Source: Herminiimonas sp.
GTDB taxonomy: Bacteria; Pseudomonadota; Gammaproteobacteria; Burkholderiales; Burkholderiaceae
NCBI GenBank assembly: GCA_014377155.1
Contig: JACMQD010000140.1
Location: forward strand, 1 to 10,378
DNA length: 10,378 nucleotides
Direction: 5' to 3'
Part shown: positions 1-7,127 of the stretch, in pieces
Position numbering within the stretch: position 1 is the stretch's first letter
How the letters are laid out: the number at the start of each line of letters is the position of its first letter
Notes under the pieces: generated by a model
Database searches by the model: none
What the model saw: only the letters and a program-made list of their open reading frames with translations
What the model was told of the DNA's origin: nothing
Made by a program: the position numbers and the translations under genes

Positions 1-36
1 CCTCGCGGTGCGCAAGCGACGCCGGAAAGGACTTGA
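1..36 (+). CDS. Possible 3' end of an upstream gene (partial)
   Basis: Frame 1 is open from the window edge to a TGA at 34-36, giving the tail RGAQATPERT. The stop lies six bases before the tssH start, the same tight spacing seen between other genes in this operon, so this is plausibly the C-terminus of the preceding T6SS gene. In many clusters a gene such as tssG precedes tssH, but twelve codons cannot identify the product. The other two forward frames are also open here, so the frame choice rests only on spacing. Confidence 0.3.
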   Translation, partial: PRGAQATPERT

Positions 37-42
37 TCGGCC

Positions 43-2757
43 ATGGAAATCGATATCCGTACCTTGTTGTCCAAGCTCAACCCAGCGTGCAAGCGCGCCA
101 TGGTCGAGGCGGCCGAACTGTGCGTCAAACAAACGCAATTCAATGTCGAACTAGAACATTTGCTGGTGCGCCTGATCGAAGCGAGCGCGCCAGACATGGC
201 GTTGCTGCTGGAACGCTTCGACATCAATATCAGCGCCGTGCTGGCGCAATTACAGCAAAGCCTGGACGGATTCAAGCGCGGCAATGGCCGTACACCGGCG
301 CTGTCGCCACATTTCATTCCCTTGTTCCAGGAAGCCTGGCTGTTGAGCTCGATGCTGCTGGGTGATCAGCAAATACGCTCCGGCACCGTACTGCTGGCCA
401 TGCTGGAGGTCGACAGCTTGCGTGGCATGCTGATCGACACCGCGCCCGAGCTGTTGCGCATTCCGCGCGATCGACTCAAGGCAGAGTTGGCGCCATTGCT
501 CGTCAATTCGGCCGAGGATGCCGGTGGCAATGGCGACAATGCAGCGGGTGCGACCATGCCGGCCGCCGCCAGCGCCGGCGAGACCAAGGCCGGGCGCATG
601 CCGCAGCTGGCGTCCGTACGCACCGGCGCCACGCCGTCGCTCGACCAGTTCACGGTCGACATGACCGCGCTCGCACGCGACGGCAAAATCGATCCGATCC
701 GCGGCCGTGATGCGGAAATCCGGCAGATCATCGACATCCTGCTGCGTCGCCGGCAAAACAATCCGATCCTGACAGGCGAAGCCGGCGTCGGCAAGACGGC
801 TGTGGTGGAAGGCTTTGCGCAGCGCGTGGCACAAGGCGCGGTGCCACCGGCACTGGCCAACGTCTCGGTACGCACGCTGGACCTGGCGTTGCTGCAGGCC
901 GGCGCGGGCATCAAGGGCGAATTCGAAAACCGCCTGAAATCGGTCATTGCCGAAGTGCGGGCCTCGGCCACGCCGATCATTTTGTTCATCGACGAAGCAC
1001 ACCAGTTGATCGGCGCCGGCGGCGCGGAAGGTCAGGGCGATGCGGCCAATTTGCTCAAGCCTGCACTGGCGCGTGGCGAGTTGCGTACGATCGCGGCAAC
1101 CACTTGGGCCGAATACAAGAAATACGTCGAACGAGACCCGGCGCTGGCACGCCGCTTCCAGGTGGTGAAGGTGGAAGAGCCAGCGCCGGAGGTCGCGACC
1201 GGCATGTTGCGCGGCATGGTGGCCACGCTAGAGCAGCATCATGGCGTTGAAATTCTCGATGAAGCAGTGCTCGACGCAGTGCGCCTGTCGCATCGCTACA
1301 TCTCCGGCCGGCAGTTGCCCGACAAGGCGATCAGTGTGCTCGATACGGCGTGCGCGCGAGTAGCGATCGGGCAATCGGGTTCGCCCTCGCAGATAGAGTC
1401 GCTCGACCACGACATCATGCTGTCGACGGAAGAACTGCGGATCATGCAACAGCAGCATGCCCGCGGCGAAGACCGGGCCGGAGATATTAGTCGCCTCGAC
1501 ACCCAGCTCAAGAGCCTTCTGGGGCGCCAGGCCCACCTCAAGGAAAAGCTGGGTGAAGAACTGCGCGCGGTCAACGAAATCCTTGCCTTGCGCAAGAAAA
1601 TTGCTGATTCGGTCAACAGCGATACCGAGTGCGAGGACGACGAGCGGCTGTCGCGTGCGGCGCAGTTGCAGCGGCTGCAAAAAGGTTTGGAAGCCATCCA
1701 GGACGATGAGCCGCTGGTGCCGGTCTGCGTCGATGCCAAGATCGTCGCCGATGTCATCTCGGGCTGGACCGGCATCCCGGTCGGCAAGATGCTGGCCGAT
1801 GAAATCCATACGGTATTGCATCTGCGCGAGCGACTATCGGATCGCGTCGTCGGCCAGGACCAGGCACTCGACGCCATCGCGCGGCGGGTGCGCACATTCC
1901 GCGCCGAACTCGACGATCCCGGTAAGCCGGTGGGCGTCTTCATGCTGGTGGGGCCGAGCGGCGTCGGCAAGACCGAAACCGCGTTCGCGCTGGCCGACAT
2001 GCTGTACGGCGGCGAACGCAACATGGTCACCATCAACATGTCCGAATTCCAGGAAGCGCATTCGATCTCTAGCCTCAAGGGCGCGCCGCCCGGCTATGTC
2101 GGCTATGGCAAAGGCGGCGTCCTGACGGAAGCCGTCCGGCGTCGTCCGTATAGCGTGGTGTTGCTCGACGAGATGGAAAAAGCCCATCCGGACGTGCTGG
2201 AACTGTTCTTTCAGGTGTTCGACAAGGGCACGATGGAAGACGGCGAGGGCATTTCCATCGACTTCAAGAACACGCTGATCCTGCTGACCTCGAACGCCGC
2301 CCAGGATGTCATCACGCAAGCCTGCGAGAACGGCAATCGACCCGACGTCAGTGCGCTGATCGAGCAGTTGCGCCCGGCCTTGCTTAAGCAGTTCAGTCCG
2401 GCCTTTTTGGGACGGCTGGTGCTGGTGCCCTACTATCCATTGGGCGACGAGCAGATCCGCTCGATTGTCGACCTCAAGCTTGCCAAGCTGGCGCAGCGCT
2501 TCGCCGAAAACCACAATGCCGAGTTTACCTGGGACGATCAAGTGACCGCCATGGTGACGGCGCGTTGCACCGAGGTCGATAGTGGCGCCCGCAATATCGA
2601 TTTCATCCTGACCCAGACCGTGCTGCCGTTACTGTCGTCGCTGGTGCTCGAACGCATGTCGATGCTGCAGCCGTTCACCGCGATTCACATGAGCGTGGGG
2701 CGGGACGATCAGTTCCATTATGTATTCCGCGACGACTCGTTGCGTGCCCATGCGTGA
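43..2757 (+). CDS. tssH: T6SS sheath-disassembly AAA+ ATPase TssH (ClpV)
   Basis: This is a 904-residue ClpB/Hsp100-family ATPase of the ClpV branch. In the cytoplasm ClpV pulls apart contracted TssB/TssC sheaths so the subunits can be reused. Visible parts, in order: a Clp N-domain (about 1-155); a low-complexity Ala/Gly linker (about 156-185); AAA module 1 with Walker A GEAGVGKT (245-252), the pore segment KGEFENR and Walker B LFIDEAH (D317, E318); a short coiled-coil middle domain (about 446-525); and AAA module 2 with Walker A GPSGVGKT (637-644), Walker B LLDEMEKAHP (D709, E710) and sensor-2 GARN (R850). Both ATPase sites look intact, and the length is normal for ClpV. The start has a purine-rich AAAGGA at 26-31. 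Two oddities lie in the module 2 pore region: the usual SRLKG reads SSLKG (S677), and GYGEGG reads GYGKGG (K690). The short middle domain and the T6SS neighbours favour ClpV over housekeeping ClpB. Confidence 0.96.
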   Translation: MEIDIRTLLSKLNPACKRAMVEAAELCVKQTQFNVELEHLLVRLIEASAPDMALLLERFDINISAVLAQLQQSLDGFKRGNGRTPALSPHFIPLFQEAWLLSSMLLGDQQIRSGTVLLAMLEVDSLRGMLIDTAPELLRIPRDRLKAELAPLLVNSAEDAGGNGDNAAGATMPAAASAGETKAGRMPQLASVRTGATPSLDQFTVDMTALARDGKIDPIRGRDAEIRQIIDILLRRRQNNPILTGEAGVGKTAVVEGFAQRVAQGAVPPALANVSVRTLDLALLQAGAGIKGEFENRLKSVIAEVRASATPIILFIDEAHQLIGAGGAEGQGDAANLLKPALARGELRTIAATTWAEYKKYVERDPALARRFQVVKVEEPAPEVATGMLRGMVATLEQHHGVEILDEAVLDAVRLSHRYISGRQLPDKAISVLDTACARVAIGQSGSPSQIESLDHDIMLSTEELRIMQQQHARGEDRAGDISRLDTQLKSLLGRQAHLKEKLGEELRAVNEILALRKKIADSVNSDTECEDDERLSRAAQLQRLQKGLEAIQDDEPLVPVCVDAKIVADVISGWTGIPVGKMLADEIHTVLHLRERLSDRVVGQDQALDAIARRVRTFRAELDDPGKPVGVFMLVGPSGVGKTETAFALADMLYGGERNMVTINMSEFQEAHSISSLKGAPPGYVGYGKGGVLTEAVRRRPYSVVLLDEMEKAHPDVLELFFQVFDKGTMEDGEGISIDFKNTLILLTSNAAQDVITQACENGNRPDVSALIEQLRPALLKQFSPAFLGRLVLVPYYPLGDEQIRSIVDLKLAKLAQRFAENHNAEFTWDDQVTAMVTARCTEVDSGARNIDFILTQTVLPLLSSLVLERMSMLQPFTAIHMSVGRDDQFHYVFRDDSLRAHA

Positions 2758-2783
2758 ACCATCATGAATGAGACCGATGCCAT

Positions 2784-2789
2784 GAAAGG
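2784..2789 (+). promoter_or_regulatory. Ribosome binding site for vgrG
   Basis: GAAAGG lies six bases before the ATG at 2796. It favours that start over the in-frame ATG at 2829, which is preceded only by GC-rich sequence without a clear Shine-Dalgarno match. Confidence 0.5.
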
Positions 2790-2795
2790 CCATGC

Positions 2796-4787
2796 ATGAG
2801 AACCGGCTTCCAGCAGCCCGGCGGCCTGATGACGGTGTCGTCGCCGTTCGCCGACGATGACCTGCTGCTCGACGCGATGGAAGGCAGCGAAGGGATTTCG
2901 GAACTGTTCAAATTCAATCTTCACATGCGCTCGGGCAGCACCAGCCTGAGCGCCGCCACCATCGTCGGCAAGACCATGACGGTCACGCTGGAGATCGAGG
3001 GCGGTGTCAAACGCTATGTCACCGGTATGGTGTCGCGCTTCGTCCAGAGCGGCTACGACCGCGAATTTGCCAGTTACGAAGCCGAACTGGTGCCGATGCT
3101 ATGGCTGCTGACGTTATCGCGCGACCGCAAGATCTATCAAGCCAAATCGGTCGCCGACATCATCAAGGCGGTGTTGACCGAGTTCGCCATCACGTTCGAT
3201 GCCAAATTGACGCAAACCTATACCGCGCTCGACTATTGCGTGCAGTATGACGAAACCGCGTTCGATTTCATTTGCCGGTTGATGGAGCAGTCCGGGATTT
3301 TTTATTTTTTTACCTTCAGCAGCAGCGGCCATACGATGGTGCTGGGCGATGCGCCATCGAATTTCCTTGCCTGCTCGGGCGCGGCGACAGCACGGTTTTT
3401 TCCGCGCACCGGCATGGAGAACGCGATCGATACCGTGTCGCGCTTTGCCCAGGAAAGCGGCATCGCGGTCAAGAAGGCGACCGTCAACGATTACGATTTC
3501 ATCAATCCCAGCACCTCGCTGGAAGGAACCCATTCGGCCGCTGCCGGCAGTGGCGAAGTGGTTGAATTCGCCACCGGTCACCTGAGCGTCAGCGCAGCGT
3601 CGGCGATTGCCAAGCTGCGGGTTGAGGCGAGCCAGGTGGCATCGAATGTATTGCGCGGTGACAGCTTCTGTTATCCGTTCACGGCGGGCACCAAGTTCAC
3701 ACTTGCCGACCATTTCGTTTCGAGTCTCAACGCGTCATTTGTCCTGCGGCGCGTTCATCACACCGCGCATGACGACTTGTACACCAACTCCTTCGAAGCA
3801 TTTCCGGCGACCGTGCCTTTCCGCCCGCCGGTGCAGACGGCGCGGCCTCGCGCAGTGGGCTGCGAGACGGCTCTGGTGGTCGGGCCGCAAGGCGAAGAAA
3901 TCTGGACCGACAGCCATGGCCGCATCAAGGTCGAATTTCCCTGGGACCGCGACGGTGTCAAGGACGACAAGAGCTCGACCTGGATTCGCGTGGCACAGTC
4001 GGTGGCGGGCAAGGGCTTCGGCGCTTTGTTCCTGCCGCGTGTCGGCCAGGAAGTGGTGATCACTTATCTGAACGGTGATCCGGATCGGCCGCTGGTCACC
4101 GGTTGTGTCTACAACGGCGAAAATGCCACGCCCGCCACCTTGCCCGCCAACCAGACCCAAACCATCATCCGGACCCGCTCCTCCAAGCAGGGCACGGCGG
4201 GCAACGAACTGCGCTTCGAAGACAAGAAGGATGCGGAAGAGTTATACCTGCATGCCCAGAAAGACATGCTGGTCGAAATCGAAAATGCGCTGACCACCAC
4301 CATAAAAAAGGGCGCCGAAACCCATACGCTGGAGGAGGGCGACCGTACCACCGAACTCAAAAAAGGCAAGGAAACCCACAAGGTCAAAGGCACCCGCACG
4401 CTTGACGTGACCGGCGACGAGAGCCATACCAATGCCGCCGCCTTCAAGCATACGGTCGCCGGCGACTACAACCTGACCATCGACGGCAAGCTGACCATTA
4501 CGGTCACTGGCGCAATCAGCATCAAGTCCAGCGCGGCCATTTCGCAGGAAGCCGGCACCACTTTTCTGGCCGATGCCGGCACGGCGTTCACCGCCAAGGC
4601 CGGCACCGAACTGACCAACCAGGCCGGTACCAACCTGACCAACAAGGCCGGTCTGAAGCTGGTCAACCAGGCGTCGCTGCAGATGGACAACAAGGCACCC
4701 ATCATCAACAGTAAGGCCGACGCCATGCATACGGTAGAGGCAGGCGCGCTGCTGACACTCAAGGGCGCATTGGCGAAGTTGAACTGA
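2796..4787 (+). CDS. vgrG: T6SS spike protein VgrG (TssI)
   Basis: This 663-residue protein forms the trimeric spike on the Hcp tube that is pushed out of the cell by sheath contraction. The N-terminal two thirds match the gp27-like VgrG core, including the SGIFYFF segment around residues 167-173. The gp5-like OB domain carries the family signature HGRIKVEFPWD (374-384), then WIRVAQ and the GQEVVITYLNGDPDRP stretch. The C-terminus is a repetitive beta-helix: Thr/Lys/Gly-rich repeats from about 490, then Ala-Gly octads from 586. The protein ends soon after the needle, so there is no evolved effector domain, and cargo must bind non-covalently or through the tip. The start at 2796 is supported by GAAAGG six bases upstream; 2829 is the alternative. 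The gene begins 38 bases after tssH and ends one base before the MORN-repeat gene, so the spike and the next two genes are probably co-translated. Confidence 0.96.
   Translation: MRTGFQQPGGLMTVSSPFADDDLLLDAMEGSEGISELFKFNLHMRSGSTSLSAATIVGKTMTVTLEIEGGVKRYVTGMVSRFVQSGYDREFASYEAELVPMLWLLTLSRDRKIYQAKSVADIIKAVLTEFAITFDAKLTQTYTALDYCVQYDETAFDFICRLMEQSGIFYFFTFSSSGHTMVLGDAPSNFLACSGAATARFFPRTGMENAIDTVSRFAQESGIAVKKATVNDYDFINPSTSLEGTHSAAAGSGEVVEFATGHLSVSAASAIAKLRVEASQVASNVLRGDSFCYPFTAGTKFTLADHFVSSLNASFVLRRVHHTAHDDLYTNSFEAFPATVPFRPPVQTARPRAVGCETALVVGPQGEEIWTDSHGRIKVEFPWDRDGVKDDKSSTWIRVAQSVAGKGFGALFLPRVGQEVVITYLNGDPDRPLVTGCVYNGENATPATLPANQTQTIIRTRSSKQGTAGNELRFEDKKDAEELYLHAQKDMLVEIENALTTTIKKGAETHTLEEGDRTTELKKGKETHKVKGTRTLDVTGDESHTNAAAFKHTVAGDYNLTIDGKLTITVTGAISIKSSAAISQEAGTTFLADAGTAFTAKAGTELTNQAGTNLTNKAGLKLVNQASLQMDNKAPIINSKADAMHTVEAGALLTLKGALAKLN
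4551..4694 (+). repeat. Eight-residue beta-helix repeats in the VgrG needle
   Basis: Residues 586-633 of VgrG fall into six consecutive octads of the form A-G/S-(T/L)-x-(L/F/M)-x-(N/A)-(Q/K/D): AGTTFLAD, AGTAFTAK, AGTELTNQ, AGTNLTNK, AGLKLVNQ and ASLQMDNK. At DNA level they are 24-base imperfect repeats rich in GCCGGCACC/GCCGGTACC. The octad period is that of the gp5/VgrG triangular beta-helix, so they most likely set needle length. Confidence 0.8.
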
Positions 4788-4788
4788 T

Positions 4789-5529
4789 ATGGATATTCAC
4801 GTCACCGACGGACTTGAAAACACCGGCGCCATTGCACCGGTCGATTCGCCTGCCGCATTGCTGGTCGAGGAGCATGCCGACGACGGCCGTCTGCTGTTGC
4901 GTTGCTGGATGCGCGACGGTGTTTTGCACGGTCCGCTGGAGCAATTCGGCGACACCGGACGGACGCTGATGAAAACGCATTTCGCGGCGGGCAAAATGCA
5001 TGGGACGATGGCAGTGCATACGGCCGAGGGCCTGCTGATCCAGGAGTCGCAGTACGTGCACGGTATCCCGCACGGCATCACCAAGACCTACGTCAACGGT
5101 CGCTGCGTGGCAGTGCAGACGATGGTCGATGGCATACCGACCGGGCCGTCGCTGTCCTATGACGAAGCCGGCTTGCTTACGGCGCGCCTGAGTTTCACGG
5201 GCGGCCAGATCCACGGACCGGCCGAGTTTTTTCATGAAGGGGTGCGCGTGCGCAAGTCCTTCTACAAGGCAGGGCTGCTCGATGGCGAATCCGTCGATTT
5301 CGATCTGCAGGGTGGCGTGGTCCAGTCGTGCTCGTACCGTGCCAACGTGCTGCACGGTCCGGTGCGCCGCTACTGGCCGAACGGCGAAATCATGGAAGAG
5401 CTGATGTACCGCGATGGCATACCGGTGGCACCGCCACTGCGCTACGACCCCAAGGGCCAGCGCACCGACAACGCCAAGGCGACGCCGGACATCCTGGAAC
5501 GACTGCAGAAACTGGTAAGGGGAAACTGA
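4789..5529 (+). CDS. MORN-repeat (YwqK-like) protein of the VgrG tip module
   Basis: This 246-residue protein has no signal peptide or membrane segment. After about 25 residues it consists of MORN_2-type repeats with a period of 23-24 residues. The turn motif G-(I/V/K)-x-H-G-P recurs with its first residue at 44, 68, 92, 115, 139, 162, 186 (Asn instead of Gly) and 210, alternating with aromatic/charged strand segments such as RRYWPNGE. Database names for this family are often 'toxin-antitoxin system YwqK family antitoxin', from Bacillus YwqK, which is encoded beside the YwqJ toxin; no toxin gene is adjacent here. The gene starts one base after the vgrG stop, and its own stop abuts the next start, so it is tightly coupled to the spike and PAAR-like genes. 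It could be a loading adaptor for the PAAR-like protein, a secreted cargo, or an immunity protein whose toxin is elsewhere. The fold assignment is secure; the role is inference from position. Confidence 0.85.
   Translation: MDIHVTDGLENTGAIAPVDSPAALLVEEHADDGRLLLRCWMRDGVLHGPLEQFGDTGRTLMKTHFAAGKMHGTMAVHTAEGLLIQESQYVHGIPHGITKTYVNGRCVAVQTMVDGIPTGPSLSYDEAGLLTARLSFTGGQIHGPAEFFHEGVRVRKSFYKAGLLDGESVDFDLQGGVVQSCSYRANVLHGPVRRYWPNGEIMEELMYRDGIPVAPPLRYDPKGQRTDNAKATPDILERLQKLVRGN
4918..5433 (+). repeat. Eight MORN-type repeats
   Basis: The G-x-x-H-G-P turn and its variants occur eight times at 23-24 residue spacing (about 70 bases) across residues 44-215 of the protein. Repeats 4 (GIPTGP), 6 (GLLDGE), 7 (NVLHGP) and 8 (GIPVAP) deviate from the consensus. 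The DNA of the repeats is well diverged, so the array is old and not a recent tandem expansion. Confidence 0.8.
5517..5523 (+). promoter_or_regulatory. Ribosome binding site for the PAAR-like gene
   Basis: AAGGGGA lies six bases before the ATG at 5530 and inside the last codons of the MORN gene. It is the strongest Shine-Dalgarno match in the window and suggests the tip protein is made at a higher rate than its neighbours. Confidence 0.55.
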
Positions 5530-5916
5530 ATGGGACAACAGGTCTGCATGGGTGCGATGCTCAAGTGCACGTTCGGCGTGGCGCCGGGAACGCTCATGGT
5601 GCTGCCGATGAATTTGGTCATGACCACGGTTCCCGACGCCAACATCATGGACAACAAGCCGATGATGAATATTCTGCCGTTCGGCATGTGCCAGTCGCTG
5701 GCCAATCCGATGGTTGCCGCCGCCACCGCCGCGGCACTTGGTGCCCTGGTACCGATGCCGTGCATACCGATGACGCTCGCGCCGTGGATGCCAGGTGCGC
5801 CGACTGTGATGGTGGCCAATATGCCCGCCCTCAACAACTCGTCGAAGCTGATGTGCATGTGGGGCGGCGTGATCGGTATCGATATACCGGGACAATTCAC
5901 TGTCTCGGTTCCTTAA
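5530..5916 (+). CDS. PAAR-like DUF4280 protein, putative spike tip
   Basis: This is a 128-residue protein of the DUF4280 (PAAR-like) family, recognised from the N-terminal V-C-x-G-A-M-L-x-C-x-F-G pattern, the central NIMDNKPMMNI and PFGMC segments, and the late MPALNN...C-M-W-G-G-V-I segment. Such proteins are thought to cap the VgrG needle as PAAR proteins do. It has five cysteines (C6, C13, C54, C78, C109), about 18 methionines and no histidine, unlike classical PAAR tips that bind metal with histidines and cysteine. The length is that of the bare domain, with no fused toxin at either end. It starts directly at the MORN stop with a strong ribosome binding site. The vgrG-MORN-DUF4280 order suggests that the three products act together at the tip. 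Family assignment is confident; the tip role is inferred from the family and neighbours. Confidence 0.9.
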   Translation: MGQQVCMGAMLKCTFGVAPGTLMVLPMNLVMTTVPDANIMDNKPMMNILPFGMCQSLANPMVAAATAAALGALVPMPCIPMTLAPWMPGAPTVMVANMPALNNSSKLMCMWGGVIGIDIPGQFTVSVP

Positions 5917-5940
5917 AATTTCTTACGGCAGCCGCTCATC

Positions 5941-6207
5941 ATGGAATATCGATTCAGCCTTACCCCGCGATTGATTGCATTGGCAATTTTTTCAGGTGTC
6001 GCTTTGCTCATCTTGCTTTTTACACTGGGTTTCCAGATCGGCCAGCGCATGGCAAAGCCGGCAACGCCGTCGATCGGAACGCTTGGCATGGAAGCACGGG
6101 AACGCGCCGCTGCCGCCGCGCAGAAGGCAAGCGGCAAAATATCGGATTTTGCGGCGTCTGCCGCCAAGCCGCTCGCCGATCCGGCAGTGCCAAAGGCCGC
6201 TCCATGA
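5941..6207 (+). CDS. Small single-pass inner-membrane protein, unknown function
   Basis: This 88-residue protein does not match a family I recognise. It has a short basic N-terminus, one strong membrane helix at about 11-34 containing a GxxxG pair (G30, G34), and a tail (about 50-88) rich in Ala, Lys and Pro with a probable amphipathic Ala-rich helix (about 51-75). The positive-inside rule is ambiguous: R4 and R10 precede the helix and R36 and K39 follow it. I favour the N-terminus inside and the tail in the periplasm. No convincing Shine-Dalgarno precedes the ATG. It starts 24 bases after the PAAR-like stop, and its TGA overlaps the next ATG (ATGA), so it is translationally coupled to the solute-binding protein gene. 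That coupling and G/C-ending codons like those of its neighbours argue that it is a real gene. It may be an accessory subunit of the following transport-like module. Confidence 0.7.
   Translation: MEYRFSLTPRLIALAIFSGVALLILLFTLGFQIGQRMAKPATPSIGTLGMEARERAAAAAQKASGKISDFAASAAKPLADPAVPKAAP
6192..6196 (+). promoter_or_regulatory. Ribosome binding site for the solute-binding protein gene
   Basis: AAAGG lies seven bases before the ATG at 6204, inside the end of the small membrane protein gene. It fixes the start at 6204 even though the frame stays open far upstream, to about 5328. Confidence 0.5.
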
Positions 6208-7127
6208 AAACACGATTCAGGATTTCGGATCTGCACTTTCGGCAAGCGCTTGCCTGCCTGGGGCTGATCTCGCTGTGCTTCGGTACAGGCGCCTTTGCCC
6301 AGAGCGCGGTGGCGCGCCCCGTGGTCGCGCTGTCGGCGTCGTCCCTTACCGAGCCGGCGCTACAATCGCCTCTCGTCAAAGTCGGGGATGGGCGCATGCT
6401 GGCACCGGACATCGCGCGCATCGTCAATCGCGGCGAATTGGTGATCGCCATGCTCAACGTCGACAATGCACCATTCTTCTCCGAAAAAAATGGTGTACTC
6501 GAAGGCACCGATGTCGACCTCGGAAAACTGATCGGCAAGGAGCTGGGCGTGCCGGTGCGATTCGACCGCCGTGCGCGGACTTTCGACAATGTGGCCGAGG
6601 TGGTGGCCGCCGGTGGCGCCGATCTCGGCATCAGCCGGTTAGCGCGCACACTCAAACGCGGCCAGATCGTGCATTTTTCGACTACCTACATGCGTCTGGG
6701 GCATGCTTTGCTGATCAACCGCGTGCGCTTTGCCGAACTGGCCGGTGACCAGCCGCTGCCGCAGGTCATCCGTAATTTCACCGGCAAGATCAGCGTGATC
6801 TCCAGCTCGTCATGGGAAGAATTCGGACGTCGGAATTTCCCCAAGGCGCAGATCGTTCCCTACCCGACCTGGAAAGAGGCGGTCAACGCCGCCAAGAAGG
6901 GCGAAGTCGTCGCGGCCTATCGCGACGAACTGGAAGTACAGGGCATCGTTCGCAATGATCCTGGCCTGGCGCTGACTTTGCGCACGGTGACTTTCAACGA
7001 TCTCGAATCGTCGCTGAGCATGATGGTCGGCGTACGGGACGCGACGCTGCTGTCGTTTGTCAACGAAGTGATTGCTCAACGGACGGAAAAGCCGACCGTG
7101 AGCAGCGTACTCAAATCGATCAAGTAG
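6204..7127 (+). CDS. Periplasmic family-3 solute-binding protein
   Basis: This is a 307-residue protein with a signal peptide (about 1-32: hydrophobic core 15-30, likely cleavage AFA|Q after residue 32) and no lipobox, so it should be free in the periplasm. The mature part is a two-lobe SBP_bac_3 domain: strand ELVIAML (78-84); APFF; G-T-D-V-D-L signature (101-106); GADLGIS (138-144); T149-x-x-R152, whose Arg corresponds to the ligand-carboxylate Arg of amino-acid binding proteins; HFSTTY (157-162, usually DFSxPY); and lobe 2 with GEVVAAYRD (D241 at the usual amino-group position). Key binding positions therefore look retained, and an amino acid or related ligand is plausible. Residues 33-68 form an extra N-terminal segment before the fold. 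The ATG was chosen for its signal peptide, AAAGG site and overlap with the preceding stop. Its stop directly abuts the first DAACS-like gene, yet DAACS carriers normally work without binding proteins. Function within a T6SS locus is unknown. Confidence 0.88.
   Translation: MKTRFRISDLHFRQALACLGLISLCFGTGAFAQSAVARPVVALSASSLTEPALQSPLVKVGDGRMLAPDIARIVNRGELVIAMLNVDNAPFFSEKNGVLEGTDVDLGKLIGKELGVPVRFDRRARTFDNVAEVVAAGGADLGISRLARTLKRGQIVHFSTTYMRLGHALLINRVRFAELAGDQPLPQVIRNFTGKISVISSSSWEEFGRRNFPKAQIVPYPTWKEAVNAAKKGEVVAAYRDELEVQGIVRNDPGLALTLRTVTFNDLESSLSMMVGVRDATLLSFVNEVIAQRTEKPTVSSVLKSIK

Noticed and set aside
250..2541. Several minus-strand open frames of 190-260 codons within tssH
   Set aside because: They lie entirely opposite a conserved ATPase, have low-complexity Arg/Ser/Ala-rich products and show no domain motifs.
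2764..2799. Twelve-codon frame (MNETDAMKGHA) between tssH and vgrG whose stop overlaps the vgrG ATG
   Set aside because: It could be a coupling leader peptide, but it is very short, lacks a clear ribosome binding site, and ATG triplets are dense here by chance (2764, 2782, 2792, 2796).
4780..5530. Complete toxin-antitoxin pair based on the YwqK-type name of the MORN protein
   Set aside because: No adjacent gene resembles a toxin (no LXG, nuclease, amidase or lipase signature), and the neighbouring DUF4280 protein is a bare domain.
4759..5895. Long minus-strand open frame (378 codons) opposite the MORN and PAAR-like genes
   Set aside because: Its product is rich in His and Arg without any recognisable fold, as expected for the antisense shadow of GC-rich coding DNA. 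The plus-strand genes here have clear families.
5328..6203. Upstream in-frame extension of the solute-binding protein, giving a 599-residue frame
   Set aside because: The extension overlaps the MORN, PAAR-like and small membrane protein genes in another frame and has arbitrary composition. The signal peptide, the AAAGG site and the ATGA overlap all place the start at 6204.
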